From positions 3,970,788 to 4,034,787 of the forward strand of contig OX442434.1 of NCBI GenBank assembly GCA_949361645.1: a stretch of DNA of 64,000 bases. The letters run 5' to 3'. Below, in pieces: positions 21,144-35,700 of this stretch. This stretch comes from Spongilla lacustris (taxonomy: Eukaryota; Porifera; Demospongiae; Spongillida; Spongillidae). The position numbers and the translations under genes were made by a program. Positions within the stretch are counted from its first letter, which is position 1, and every line of letters starts with the position of its first letter. Below the pieces are notes generated by a model, which worked only from the letters and a program-made list of their open reading frames with translations, ran no database searches and was not told where the DNA came from.

Positions 21144-24100
21144 TATTCATCATCACTTAATCCCTTGTTTCTATACTATATACTCAGTTGTTTTTATTTT
21201 TATAGTACCGATGTATCCTCTTTTGTTTAATATTAATGTACACAGTACAGGGACAGACCGCACACATCTGGACACTGATTTACTATCCCTCATAACAACC
21301 CCACCCCCTTTTTAGCACCATCCAATGTACTTTTTTTAGTAACTTTTGATATGACATACAAGTGCATTAACATGTCTGTTTCTCAATCAACATATATGTG
21401 CATTTACATGTACATGTACGTGCAATGTAGGCCACATCCATTATAAACGTTAGAATACCACCACCTGGCACCTAACTGATTTATTTAAAGCATGCAGCTC
21501 AAACGGGCGTACATGTACATTGTACATGTTCACTGCACTTTTATAGCTTCTAACCACAATGTCTGGCAGTGTGATGAAGCATGAAGAGGGGGGAGGACAC
21601 CTTATTCGATAGTGTTATCTCCATTGTCTAAGCTTTCTAAGTTTCAGCAGTTTTTATATATTTGCCAGCTCTATCCAAAGCTATGAACAAAAAGTGATTT
21701 CTTGATGCTTTTTTAAACAATTGAAGCGATAAAAAGTATTCTCTTTGGAAGTTGATGTGTGTGTAGAATTAGAAGATGCATACATGAATGATAAGGAAGA
21801 ATATATATTTACCACAATGTTTCTTTGTTTACAAGTACATCTGCATGTATGGTAAGTTTTAGTTTTCCCTTATCTGTTTTCACCTTCAAATCATATATTC
21901 ATGTACCACCCGTTGCACCCACTTTCTCATTAGAAATATTTCTTGTTTCAATATTATGTGCATTTAATCAGTAATGAGTTTATCCTGAAAAAAATTAGCA
22001 TTTGATTCACAAATTTACAGTGAATAGAATGTACATGTACATGTAGGGCAATTTGTTAAACAATAACAATACAGAACTTTACAAAAGTAGGTCCATTTAC
22101 TGCATGCTTAACATGAAGCTGTAGCCATCCCTACATATCCATATTGAATCTCCACAGCTGGATAAGGACAGGGTAATACAAGGAGCAGAACATATACATG
22201 TACATGTACTTATTCTTTAATGTACTTACTTGCACCACAAGTCATGCACTGCAAATTAAACTGTGCACATGCATAATTTCCAAATCTAACGGTGAGGGGA
22301 GGTTTGGGGGGGGGGGGGGGGGGTTCATGAGACCTGGTTCCACGAATATATACATGTATAATGTATGTACATGTACATATACAGAAAAGAACATTGTTTG
22401 CTCTCAGTTGTACCAAAAACATCCTTTTGCTTTATTTTTAAGGGGATACAGTCAACAACTTCAAGTTTATCAACACCTATGTGCATCAATGTTGTCTGAA
22501 ATCAATACTGCACTCAAATGTCTTGGAGAGATTGCAAAGAGACACAGTTTTGTTACAAACAAGACTGGGGCATTACACATGGCTTGTGAAAACCTCATAC
22601 AAGATCAGGTATGACACTGATGTGTTATAACCATGTAATATAATTAGTGGGGCTTTAGACTTGATTCCAAGTTTTGTGGGTTAATGTCTGTATGGTGCAT
22701 AATATTTAGACCTCATCCATTATGATAGTTGCCATGTAAGATAGCCATTTCTTCTGATATAACACGTGCTTGATAATGTGTGTTACAGAGTTTTATAATA
22801 CAGCCTACATGCAAGGGCATAATACCATAAAGAGAATATGAAACTGGTTATGGAATGTTCAAATTTGTTGCCTGCCAGTGTAATTAGTATAACTCGTACC
22901 TAGTATGTATACAGGAAAATGAATGAACCAGTCTTCAATTGGTACTTGAAAAGAAATGTGGGGAGAAATTATCTTAAAATGTGCTGGCTTGTGTTATTAC
23001 AATAGCAGTGCATTTGCAAAATTAACCTCACAAAATGCTACGTGTATCAAACAAATGGATTGGAAATGAGCAACAATTTCCATGATTTCGATTTCTGTAA
23101 TCTACTGTCGACTGGTTTTATACTATTTCCTTTGTACTAGAAGATGAAGGGCTGATAACTCAGAATGCAATCATGAGTAGAAGGTTTTTAGAAAACACCT
23201 GTTTTACACTTGCATATGCCTTGCAGGACAACACTTGCTGTTATACAATTATACGTCAATAAAAAGCAACATATTGTGCCATGATTGGTTATGATCATGT
23301 GTATACAAACAAAGCCCATAACTGCATTCAAAGTAATAACATAACACAGCGGGTTTTATTGATGCAATTGTATATACATGTACAGCAAGTACATCAAAGG
23401 TTCCGCTCGGTACAGTAAATTGAAACACTCAAATAAACATATAGTTTATCAAACCCATGAAAGATATCCCACAAACATGCTTATACAAGCAGTACAGTGC
23501 AACTGTATATCCTACATGTAGATTATAGAATTAATGGATTGGATACGTTATCTGGAAATGAATACAATGTATTACTGGATACACAGGACTTGTGTTCTTT
23601 TTGTTGATTATCTGTTAACTATTGAAAGCTCTTATACAATGTATTTATCTTGTCTTTTTTAATTAATTTTAATTTTTATGTGTACTTGTAATTGTAATTT
23701 ATACTATCCAAAGTCAAACAAACACATCACACATAATCAGTATTATTATTACACACAAAACACACACATAACATACACAGATAACTGTCCTGTTGAATTT
23801 CGGTAAATGGAGGAGTAGGGGTAGTGGTAGGTAAGGGGAAGAGTAGAATTAGTGGTAGGTAAGAGGAGGGGGTTTGAAAGGCAGTTTCTTCAGGAATATT
23901 GTCAGGAGGGATTTTGCAGTGTGTGCATACACATGTACCTACATGTTGTACCACTTAGTTTTTAAAAATAGTTTGTCTGGAACCATAACAAGTTCAATAC
24001 TGTCTTTCTTTACATGTGCATGTACATGTATGTATGCTATTAGGATAGTAATGTTTACCTGGGATACTTGCTTTCATTACACAAGAAGGACTGACCCCCT

Positions 24101-26705
24101 GGAAATTCTAACATTCTGCCTAATGCATGTAGATGTGCATGTAAACCTCATGTGCATGTCTCTTTATGTATTGAACAGACAAAACTGGTGAATGTTGCAG
24201 AGAGTATCACACAGAAGTTGTCTTATTTTGACGAGCTGGATAGGATCAGTAGTCGCTTGAACACTCCTACTCTGTCTGTTACATCAGACACATTTTCAAG
24301 CACTCTTGCACGCCTGGATGAGTGTATAGCTTTTGTTGAGCAGAATGTAAGTTCATTTTACATAGGAAGTGAAGGGCAAAGGGTGTGTGGTTAATTACAC
24401 TACATGTATACAGTATATGAATCAACTGTAGCATGCATTTAAGCTATTTACACATGCATTTCACAACTTTGAATAGTTGCATGCTGTTGAAATCAATATA
24501 ACTGTTTAAAATATGTAGATGTATATATACACTGTATGATTACATTTAGTACCGTTTGAAGTTGACCCCATGCATTTTGGTTCTTACGTATGTACACTGT
24601 ATGTAGGTCCAATTTATTGATTTATTTTTATCTGTTTTATTATTGTTTATTTATTCATTAACTGTATCTAATATTGTTTGATATATGTATCTAATACTAT
24701 AATTTCCAACGTCTGTACGTACATCTGCGTAACCACCTATTTATAAACTCCGCCTAGCGTCTACAATTGTGGGTTTGAACACAACTAGCAACGCGTACCT
24801 AGCAACCAATAGAAACGACCACTCCCACACAAAAGTACATAGCAATGACCAATGGCAATTGACCGGTGTTCATTCTTATCGTATAGACCGGAAGAAGTAT
24901 TTCATTGCGTGCGCGGGTAGGTTGCGTAGTAACCGTATATTACAACAGGTGGTAGATGTTTACATTCTGCACTGCTTATAGAATCACTTCCATGATTTTT
25001 CACGGGGTAACACTACTTTGCGACCAATGGAAATTGACCGGTGTTCATATTTATCGTACAGACTGGAAGTATTTCATTGTGCCCGCGGGCTGGGGTTGCG
25101 TATATTACAACAGGTGGTACCATGGTAGATTACTGTATGTAAAAAACATTGACTTCTTATCATATACAATCAGCTCCGTGATTTTTCACGGGCTATGCTT
25201 AGTGTAATAATAATTATAAACTTCATTCTAGATTATATGTGTAACTTAACAGACAGTACGTGTTAAAGCATTTGGGATATACCTTACTAATTAATATCAA
25301 ATACAATGAAGGCTTGTTTACACATGCACACTCACATCCTTATTAACTGTTACAAAATGAACATGTCATACTGTATATATATATATACTAATTCAAACAC
25401 ACATGTATTGGTCATGCAAAGCTTGCACATTAATTTTAACATCTACATGTAGCTTTCTTTACCATTCGTATCCCTACCATCATCATCAGTACAATGCTAC
25501 ATTGGGCATCATACTATATATATGTGATTGTGTTAAATTACAATTTTGGATGTACTCTGAAATGTTATAATTTGATGCGTAGTAGGAGTTCAAAATTAGA
25601 AATCAGTATTGGGTTGAATAAGTGCAACATGTGAGGATTTGAGTTCAGAATTATTTGAAAATTGAAATCATTGGGAAATTAATCCAGTATTGGGTTGAAT
25701 AAGTGCAACATGCAAGGATGTGCAAAAGTTTAGGTGTGTTATTTTTTTTCCCTGATTCAAATAAATTCTACATGTTACAAATCTGTACATTGTTATACAT
25801 GTACAGTGCTCAAAATAACGGGGGGACATCGGCCAATTTACAATCAATTCGTGTGTATGACCGCGCGACGATACCAGTGCATTCATGCGTACATATAGAA
25901 TTGCATGTACAGATTAGCAGCTGTTTGTTTGAGAGTGGTACATTTGTAATTACATGTGGTTATGATCACAATTATGATAACATCTAGCAGCTAACCACTG
26001 TATGTGTACATGTATTGTGACAACTGGTGAGCATTCAGACCACAACAGCATTGGAACAAGGAGCATTTGAAAGTACCCTGCTGCACCAAGATACATGGAC
26101 GTACAAGTCAATCCACAGATAAAGCCCTACTAAAATCCTAGTTTTGTGCTACCTCTTTTCATTTCTTCATGGCAAACATTTTATTACATCTTATTGTGGA
26201 AAAGATTTAAGTGCAGCTTTATCTGCAGATTGTTTCTATAGGACCAGCACTGTATGGACCCATATTTAATGTATCTAGATCTGATGTATACGTACTTAAT
26301 GATAATGATAATGATGATAATGATTTACATGTTCGAATGCATGTCCAAATAAATCTGTACACCCAAATTTATTATTGATCTGCCAAATGGCCTATCAAAA
26401 ATTTTGAGCACTGATATACACTAGGTACACGATTTCACTGCGTAAATAAAATAGTACATGTAAGTGTTACTTTTTGATAATTGGTTTAACTGGTACAACA
26501 ACACTGAATGGTTGCTAATTTTATATTGGTCAAGATCCATACACTCTCGATTACATGTGTTATTTTTGTCTTCCAGTCTCATTTTCATGACTCGCAAATT
26601 TACATAGCAAGATTCAAGCAGTGTCTGTCACGAGCTCTAAGTTTCATAAAGCAGCATGTTATGACCATTCTGAGAAGTACTACTAGAAGTGTGGTACCCA
26701 AGCAG
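18561..26705 (+). CDS. COG3: COG3 exons 1-6: N-terminal coiled coil and Sec34 core
   Basis: Exon 1 begins [13 protein letters not shown] and is the first in-frame Met after the RBMX2 start region. Exon 3 has FLSWLDESD, matching the family's FFSWF-type motif. Exon 4 encodes a heptad-rich helix with [17 protein letters not shown]. Exon 5 has [14 protein letters not shown] and LNTPTLSV, the most diagnostic COG3 block. Exon 6 has [17 protein letters not shown]. These correspond to residues 1-255 and the Pfam-type Sec34 region. Exon 2's acceptor is TATAG|CTC at 19895/19896; the next AG, 5 bp on, would break the frame. Confidence 0.93.
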
Positions 26706-29700
26706 GTTAGTGTTTCAATGTTTACAAGACCATTGTAAGTATAAGTATGAAAATTGGCAGATGCACTCATTTAGATAGTAAGATGTAATTGTGAGCATGC
26801 AAGGACAAAGGCTTTGCACAAAGGCTTATCACATTTACACATGTACATATGTAGAAATGTACATTTGTACATTACACAACATTTATCTGCATGATCAACT
26901 ACATGTAGTATATTAAAAGAAGAAAAATGTTGTAAGAAGGATTCTGCTGAACTAGCCAGAAGCTGGTTATCTTCTTAACCATGCATCAAATACTGTTTCA
27001 AAAGGGTTGAAGTGGATTCATTTCATCTCTAGAAAGCTACAGAGCTTTGGAACAAGTTTTGTGTTAGAGTACGCTGTGCTCTACATGTTAACACTTTTGA
27101 CCGAGCTTTTAATGGAATCACAAAAGGTAAAGTACAAAAGATCGCGTGTGTCCATATATAGCAATGGAACTAAGAGAATGTTCTAGAAGGTTACGTCATA
27201 TTGAGTAACATGCAGATAAGTGTGTGAGCTCATGGCGAACTCCTTCTGCCTTAAGGTAGGTTTGAAACTCTCAAGTAGTGTACTCACCTCAATTGTCTGT
27301 GCAGATAGCTTTCAGTTTTCTCCCAGTTGCTAGTTCAACCATGGCTTTCCACTCACGAAATTTCTCATGAACCTAGCTTTTGGTTCGTAAGGGATAGACC
27401 CACACATAACGGGTCTTGTCATCAATAACGGACAAGAAATATTCAGCTCCACTGAGAAATTTTTCTCATTTTTCCACACACATCACTGTGGACTAAGCCT
27501 AAAAGCGGTCTCCAGATACCCGAGGGAAACTTGATGCAATGTTGTGCTTCCCTTGAGGACAAGTCTCACAAAAGGTAAGTTGCTGTGATGTATGATAGTT
27601 AAAACCCTGTCATGTGATAGTATCTGGAGGCTGCCTACTCCAAGATGCTTGAATTGTTTGTACCAGACGTCTTCTTTAGAAATAGTGACAATACTTGCAT
27701 GCTCATGAAAGGTTTTACACTTGCGCCTGTAGAGCTTTTCCATTTTAGCAGCCTTCACTATCATCTTGTGCCTCTTGTCTAGAATGTAGCATGCGTTGCT
27801 AGTGAACTTCACTATCTTGCCCTTCTGAGACAATTTGGCTACACTCACAAGATTGTACGAAAGCTCAGGTACATACAGAACATCATGCAGTGTGCAAGAT
27901 TTCGACATACTATTAGGCCGCTCAACACTACATCACCTCTTCCAACAGCAGTTAGAGCTCGTCCATCTCCCACAGTCACTTTGATTGTATCTTTGAGTTG
28001 ATAGAGGGTGGTGAATGCCTTTTTATTTCAGCACATGTGGGAAGTAGCTCCCGAGTCGATAACCCACTCATTCAAAACAGTGCACAATTGATGGTGTTTA
28101 CAAGTCCACAGATGTCATTATTTATTTTTGTCAAAATTATCATCTACTGAAACGGTCACTCTTTTTTGAGAGTCTTTTCTCTCCTTCTGACCCTCCTTGA
28201 TCTGATCCTCCTTCACAGCCTTACACTACCGCTTAGCGGATGTGTCCCATCTTTCCACAGTTGTAACACTTCGGCTTGGGCCTGCAAGGTCTGCACGTGA
28301 GGGCATTGCATTCTCGTTGGTCGAATGGGCCTCCTTCTCTTTGGCCCTTCTCTCTTGGTGAAGGATGCGTTCAATCACAACCTCGAGCTTCGGTACTTCA
28401 GCACTGGCCTCTAAAGCGGTCACCAATACGTTGTATGAGTCGGGCAAGTTGGATAGAAGATATATCACACGATCCTCATCTGACACCATCTCACCTGCAA
28501 CTGCTACAGCATCAAAAAGATCTGTAATGGTCTTGATATGCTTTTGCACGGGGTCTCCATCCTTCACTCGCATTAAGTGTAGTTTTCGGCAGAGATAGAG
28601 TCTTGTTGCCCATGATTTATTCTCAAATTGGTTGGCCAATTTCTTCCATACAGCAGCCGGGTCTTCTGGGTTACTGATGAGGTACAGCAGGGTTGCATCC
28701 ACTGATAGGACAATCGTTGCTATTAATGCTTTGTCTCTTCTCGATCTGAATTTGGTAATCTCAGCCGCTCCATGCAAAGGTTCAGTCTCCTTCTCATTCA
28801 CGATATTCCACAGGCCTTTTTTCATAAGCACCATTTGACATAGGATCTTGCAAATAGGATAGTTCGTTCCTTTGAGGGGAATAGCAGTAGCTAGTCTCGT
28901 TGACTCAGCCATCTAACATGATCATGATGCACTACTAGTCAAGCTATGATATAATATGGAACCAGCCTGGGCGCATAACCTGTTGGAATGCGCTATGCTC
29001 TACTTGTTGACACTTTGACCGAGCTTTTAATGGAATCACAAAAGGTAAAGTACAAAATATCATGTGCGTCTATATACAGCAACTAAGAAAATGTTCTAGA
29101 ATATTGAGTAACATGTGAATAAGTGAATATAGGAAGTAAGTAGGAAATGTCTGACTAGAGTGCATTGTATGAATCACAGTTCATAACATTTCGAAACTGC
29201 AAAATACAGCACCCACCCTAAACAGATGGTGAAATTTGATGGTTTATTTTTTTATTCAACAAAACTACACATAAGTTATTTAATCCCAATTAAAGTTCAT
29301 TACTGCTGTTTGTGACAACAATGGCCAAGCAATACTATTCTAAATAGGTCTGCATGTAAGTTGACCAAGCAACAAGTACATTGTAATTGTAGTTAAGGTA
29401 AACCGCACGCACAGCCTGGGATATACATGTAGAAGTCGTAGCACCAAGGAAGCCAACCCAGCATCAGAAGCCAAAAAGGAGACCATCAATCTTCACGGTG
29501 ATGCTACATGTACATGTATTATCTTGAAATGATTGTGATTAAACAATTCACATCATGCTATTATCATGCAGGACACGTCCATGTTACTTACATGCATCTC
29601 ACATTATAATTCACTGTAACTTCTTTACGCACCTGCTGCGCCTGTATTAGGGTTCTATAGAGACATTGTCCGAACAAAATTACGGACAGTACTATGGAAA

Positions 29701-32700
29701 GTTCAGGACAAGTGCTCCAAGAATTAAGGTAAATTATTGCAATATACAGTTTGTACTGAATTAGTCAAGGCCGTCATACCCAACCCCACTCATAATGGCC
29801 TCCTCAATCTTGAATATCTTACATATAAATTTGCATGTTATTATAAAACTGTTAACAGTTAATTCTAAATATTCTGGCATATTCTAGTGGTAGTTAAGTG
29901 TTTTTGGTTTTATGTGTATTAACTTTTTCTCTCTTGATATTTATGTTAGGCTTTGATGAAAGAGATAGAGTCCAGAACTGTGAAAAACCATGAGTGAGTT
30001 ACATGCACATGTACATTGTACATGTACACAATGAAGGTTGCAATCATTGAATCTGTCTAAAATTAAATATACAATGTACATTTAACTACATCAAAGTAAG
30101 GTGACTTGTACATGTACATGTACATGTAGAAGCAAAGAAATGGTGTCATGATCAATGCATGATCCACTTGCAGCATGGAAGACTGATTTTTTTGTTCTAT
30201 CTGATTTACCACATTCTTTTAACATACTCTTTCATTCGCTCTAAGTACACCAGATAGCTACATATCTGAGAAATACATTATAGTAAATAAACAGTGCATA
30301 CATTCCAAATGTGATTATACATGTAGTTTCCTGTCCTCTACCCACGTCATTATTCTCAAACTCTGGTGGGCTGTTGCAAGAAAAGTGTTTATCTAATAGC
30401 TGAAAAGAATGCCTTACCTTGTTCTGGCTTCGTTGCAGAATCAGTTTCCCTTTACTGCACTCAGAAAAAGTTTGCTTTCAATGTTTGTGGTCCTCATACA
30501 TTGTACCTTCCTTCATCTACATGTACCAACCTTTTTGACTCTAGCTCTAATTGACTTCATACATGTGTGTGTTCTTCAGCTCCAAAGCCTCCTCACCTAA
30601 GACTTGTTTCTCATGTATGTATTCATGTGAATTTATTACTGCAAATCTTACTGTTCCATTAATGGTATTCCAGAAGATCTCATCTAAGTCAAATTAAATT
30701 ATTATTGTGAAGCGTGAAGCAACCTCAGAAATGCATAAAACAGGACTGATCTTAATAATTAAGGGCTAATTGACTGTACATAGGGACTGTAGAGTAGTAA
30801 AAAAAAAAAAAATACTACATTCCTTCAGGGCAAAGTGATGAGAAATTCTTTCACAAACTAAATATGTTTACCTGATTGTTTACACTTAATAACTAATGTC
30901 AAAAGCATAATCCTTATGTAGAAATGATTGGAGATTCTAAGTTTGCATGTCTTATTACTGTATGCTTCAAATGTTACAAACAAATAACCACAAAACTTAA
31001 AAACTTGGTCTTATTGTATGGAGCACTGTAGGTGGTGTAGAGAAATGATGACAAAACTCGATTATCTACCAACCATGAGTCTCTTGTACGGCAATGAATT
31101 CATTAACAGTTGGTTTTGAAATTGAATTGCAATAAGCAAGCATCCCAGTAAGTGGAGCTCTACTGTTCATAGAACTGCTTATATCTGACATTGAATACAC
31201 TTTTGAAATGAAAATGATTCCTACCAAGTATTAAAATTTTGCATCGTACAAAGACTACACAGTGGAGCAGTTGAACTTATTTGTTATCAAGCAATAGTAT
31301 TGCTCACTTTAATAATTCTACTGTTCGTCAAAAGAAACTTGATCCATTGGTATTAGTTGTGCCCATTATCATGGAACTTTATAAATTATCATACTGTAGT
31401 GCCTATTTCCCACCTCCTCCCATTTCCGAAAAATGTATGCAATTTAATATACAATGTACATATACGTATCTTCAGTGCTATCATTTTGCCAACAGGTATC
31501 ATACATTGCTTCAAGATTGCCATCAGTGCTATATGGCTCAGAGGAGCATGTTGTTGATGCCTACTGTTACTGCAACTATTGAAGAAACCAAGAAGCTTTA
31601 TTCCACCGATCATTGTGGTTTGGTAGGTGACATTTAAATACCGGTATGTTTTAGAATCAATACTACATAATGTGGTACACTGAAACGAGCCTGCTGATAA
31701 AAATAAGCTCTAAAATGATTTTGGAACTTTTGAAAATATTTTCCCTTCCATGTGTACTTGCAGTATTTCCTCAGCTATTGTTCATACCAATCTTTACACC
31801 ATGTAAGCATTATTATTGTCACCCCTAGGTACGTGCAGGATGTAACTTTTTATGTCGTGTTTGCCAAGATGAGTACCAACTTTTCTTTCATTTTTTCAAC
31901 ACGGAAGCCCGAGAATTGAAGTAAGAAAACAGTAACTATAAATTCTAATACTGCTGATAGAAGTACAAAATGTACATGTAGACTTGTTCTGTGTTGTAAT
32001 TTGGTAGTCTAAATAGGTGGAGGACTGAAAAATAGATGGACACCTTGCATTTGCAACATATGTTTAGTGTGCTGGAAAATGATATTGCTGTTTGTCTAGC
32101 AATGGGATATTCATTTATATTAAGCTTGAAGGTCTGAATGTATTTAGTACCTAACCAGTTTATAATAAATTCTAATTAAGTCTATTTAACAACTACATGT
32201 ACCATGTATGCATAGATTTGTACTTACAAATGCCTTGTCAAATGATCACTTGTGCTGCATGTATGTTTATGAAGGAGAAGCACTTGAGCCTTAGCTACTT
32301 TTTACAAATCATTGCAAGGCCACATTAATACTTCAAAAATCTTTATCATTACTCTTTTTATTTGTAGTGCTTTATTGGAAAGTATTTGTTACAAACTTTA
32401 TGATGCACTGCGTCCTGTTATAATTCATATCAATCATTTGGAAACACTTGCTGAACTTTCTAGTATATTGAAGGTTAGTTCTGTGTTATTATGTACAGTT
32501 CTATGCATAACACATGATTCTTCAATATGGTCTTTGTGGGATGTACATTTATTTGTCTACTGCGCAAAAGATTGTTTCAGAATTATCAAGGTGCTGAGAT
32601 AGGTATTTACATGTACACATGTATAAAATGTACATTAGGTAACCAGCTTGCCTTGTATCCTTTCCTCTTTGAATTAAGTGATAAGGCTAAGCATTGCCAA

Positions 32701-35700
32701 TTGTATTCAAAAGCTGCTGAAATTCATTTTGTCACATAATTTCTTAATTCCCTACGTGCGATTTGTGAGATAGTCCCTTCCATCGCATTTCACTGGGCAT
32801 CAAATGTGTTGCCCTGGATGTCTTTACTTAGATACAAAAATGAAACCTCCTTCAAACATGCACATACACTGAATATTCAATTCCACATCACATGATCCCT
32901 TAAACAGTAATCCTCATTTGGTACATGTATATCAATATACATTGGTTTTACTCAACGGTGCATACACATCCTAGTAGGCATCACCGCTTTTAAAACATAT
33001 ACATTATGTAGATTTCATTTAGCCTCCAAACCAACGCTAAACACTTTACATACAGTTACATGTAAATGTTTTCAATTTCGTGACAGTAATCATTATACTG
33101 TACTTGCAGCAGTGAATTGCTGTACACATCTGTTAAAGATTCATAGATGAACTTATCATTGTTTTGGTTGACTTTTACATTGCATGAATGGATCCTTTAA
33201 GTACAAGATTAGGAATGTGATAGATAGCAAGACTCTTTACCTTTGAACTTAATTTTATTCATATTGTCAATCTTGTGGTTTTAGTTTCTCTGGGTGTGCT
33301 ATCATATTCCTTATCTTGAAACATAAAGGGTCCATTCAGATTTGATCATATTTCAATTACATCCACCATTCAGTACTCAATGACATACTGTACATGCAAG
33401 TAAGGCAGGTTTCACAAGTATGCAACGATTAACAACTTTACATTGCACTATTAAGGAATCACTCCAATCTGTGGACTTTAACTGTATCACATTCTGCGAT
33501 GTGCATACATATTGTGGCTATTTCTTCATTCCTACCCTGCATGTTGTTCTGTCCCTTCACCCCAAGCACCCACCATTTATTGGTATTTGCACATTTATCA
33601 TGTCATTCAACATACTCAGACTGAAATACTGAATGAAAGAGTTAAGTTAAAAGGTATGTTGTACCAAAATCACTATACCTAATATGTACATGCACATTAA
33701 TAACATTGCAGATTTAGACAGGTACATGTTGTTATATATTTTATATATTTAATCGTGTTAGTATAGGTAATAATAATGTTCTGTTTGTTCATTGGTGCTG
33801 TTAATAATAATTAGAACTTTAGCATGAAAGTTTTATCATTAAAATTATGTAAAATAATAATGTCCTTTAAAATGTATTATGGGATAATAATATTCTATAA
33901 ATATTCTATAAATTGTACAACATGGAAATGCTCATCTGTTGTTATGGGTTCTTTGGGCTCAGAGCAGGTGGAGGACTTTGTGTAACTTATTGTACATGCC
34001 CTTCGTCAGACCATTGATGACCACTAGAATGATGACAACTTTTTGGTCTGCACAGTACACATGTAGATCTAATCAATCTGGCATTTTGTCAGGTATTTCT
34101 GGATACATGTGCCCTCCATTTCCCAGAGATACACCCTCGGGTAAAGTGCTGTTATGGTTAGCATCCCTTTTTATGGCACCCATTGGGTCTATTGGTATCT
34201 GAGCTTGGAGTTCAACAAGGAGACCGACTTGGACCACTACGTTTTGCCGTGTTTTGCATAAGGTGATTAAGGATACTGCAGCAGCCAGCTCAGACACCAC
34301 TTGGCTCCTAAACAGATGGTACATGTATATGGATGACGGTGTGTTAGCAGGGCCACCCTTGATGATATGGGTCCTTCCACCTCAATCCGTCAAAGTGTCA
34401 GCTATTCGTAATTGTTCATTACTGCCAGCATGTGTATATTTACATGTAACAAAAAAAAATGGGGAGTAGTTTTACGAGTGCTGTCGGCACATTTAAGTGA
34501 GTAGAATTAAATTTATTTTCTTTTGCACTTTGTATGTTTCTGGTTTTGCACTTCTTTATAACGTACATAGTGCATGTTGTTAGTGCATTGCTGTTCATGC
34601 ATTGATCATTTTTTGTTTCACTTCTATTAGCAAATGAATTGTCAGTCTTTGGAATTATGGTGCAACAAATGCTTCAAGATGTTCATCAACGCCTTGTATT
34701 TCGAGCACAGGTGAAGTACACTATTTATTCTTGTCCTGCTTAAGGGAGCATGAAACAGTGTGTGATTTTTAGGTCGCTTGACAAGTGTTAGGAGGAACAG
34801 TGTTGAAGTGTAAATGTACAGTTTTACATACATGCACATGTAAAGTACACATGTACATGTGCATATACATAATCAGAGCTACACCTGTAGGTGCACATGT
34901 AAGTGAATTTCTTATCTCAATATTGCCTCTCTCCAGAGAGCAATACAAAACTGGTGGTGGGACAAGATACTATTCAGTGTTCAGTGTTGCATGTATATGT
35001 AACTATCTTCATTCATACATATGTAATCACAATCAAGACTGAATAGATTTGCACATTAAACAGAATTACTGCATGGAAATATGCAAATTGTGTTATTCTT
35101 GCTGAAGTACATGTACCTACATGTATTTTTATTTCAATTACATACATGTAAAAGCTAAATTATGCAAAGACCCTACAATGGATGTATTACAAACTCTTAA
35201 TGACTCGTAGAAAAGGTAGTGCAACTTTGTGACAAAAATATAATTGCTCTGAAACATAGAAACAAAAACATTGTTGATGCTCAAAATAAGGGTAGTCCCT
35301 ATATGATGTTTCTGAAAGCTATCATTTTGCTATTTCTTATCAGAACTAATATGTATAAACTACATGTATATCATGTACATTACTTTTTCATATTTCAATC
35401 TTTGAAGCTTAGCAAATACATGTATATCTTTGCAAGAGAGCTAAATTATATCTTCAGTACGGGGCATTTAGCATGTCTAGCCCAACTAAAAAGTGCCAAT
35501 CAATAACAAGTGATACATTTAAACGTACATGTACAATGTACTATATATGAGTAAGAATTGGGGCTTGTGCACTTGTACCATTGAGAAGATACATGTATAA
35601 GGGCCGTAGATGTAGTACTTATGAAAATAATTTTCCTTCATTGCTGAGCAGGAGCTTTAATTGTTACATTTTTTGCTACATATCACTGTAAGATACCGAT

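Larger units (their letters stand above)
27062..29113 (-). mobile_element. Short copia-like LTR element with truncated pol
   Basis: Minus-strand element with related terminal repeats at 28981-29113 (5' LTR) and 27062-27210 (3' LTR), both with TGTTA...TAACA-type ends. A primer site complementary to the initiator Met tRNA anticodon region abuts the 5' LTR. Inside are gag (28226-28912), a zinc knuckle and protease in other frames, a gag-pre-integrase segment (27483-27908) and the start of the integrase core. Coding sequence then stops at the 3' LTR: the rest of integrase, RT and RNase H are absent. LTRs differ at many sites and frames are broken, so it is old. No target duplication is clear. It lies in COG3 intron 6. 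Confidence 0.85.

Noticed and set aside
27027..27080. Exon-like AAAGCTACAGAGCTTTGGAA after a CTAG acceptor, considered as COG3 exon 7
   Set aside because: It runs into the copia LTR with no donor, and the true exon 7 at 29651-29728 carries the conserved [11 protein letters not shown] motif in the right phase.
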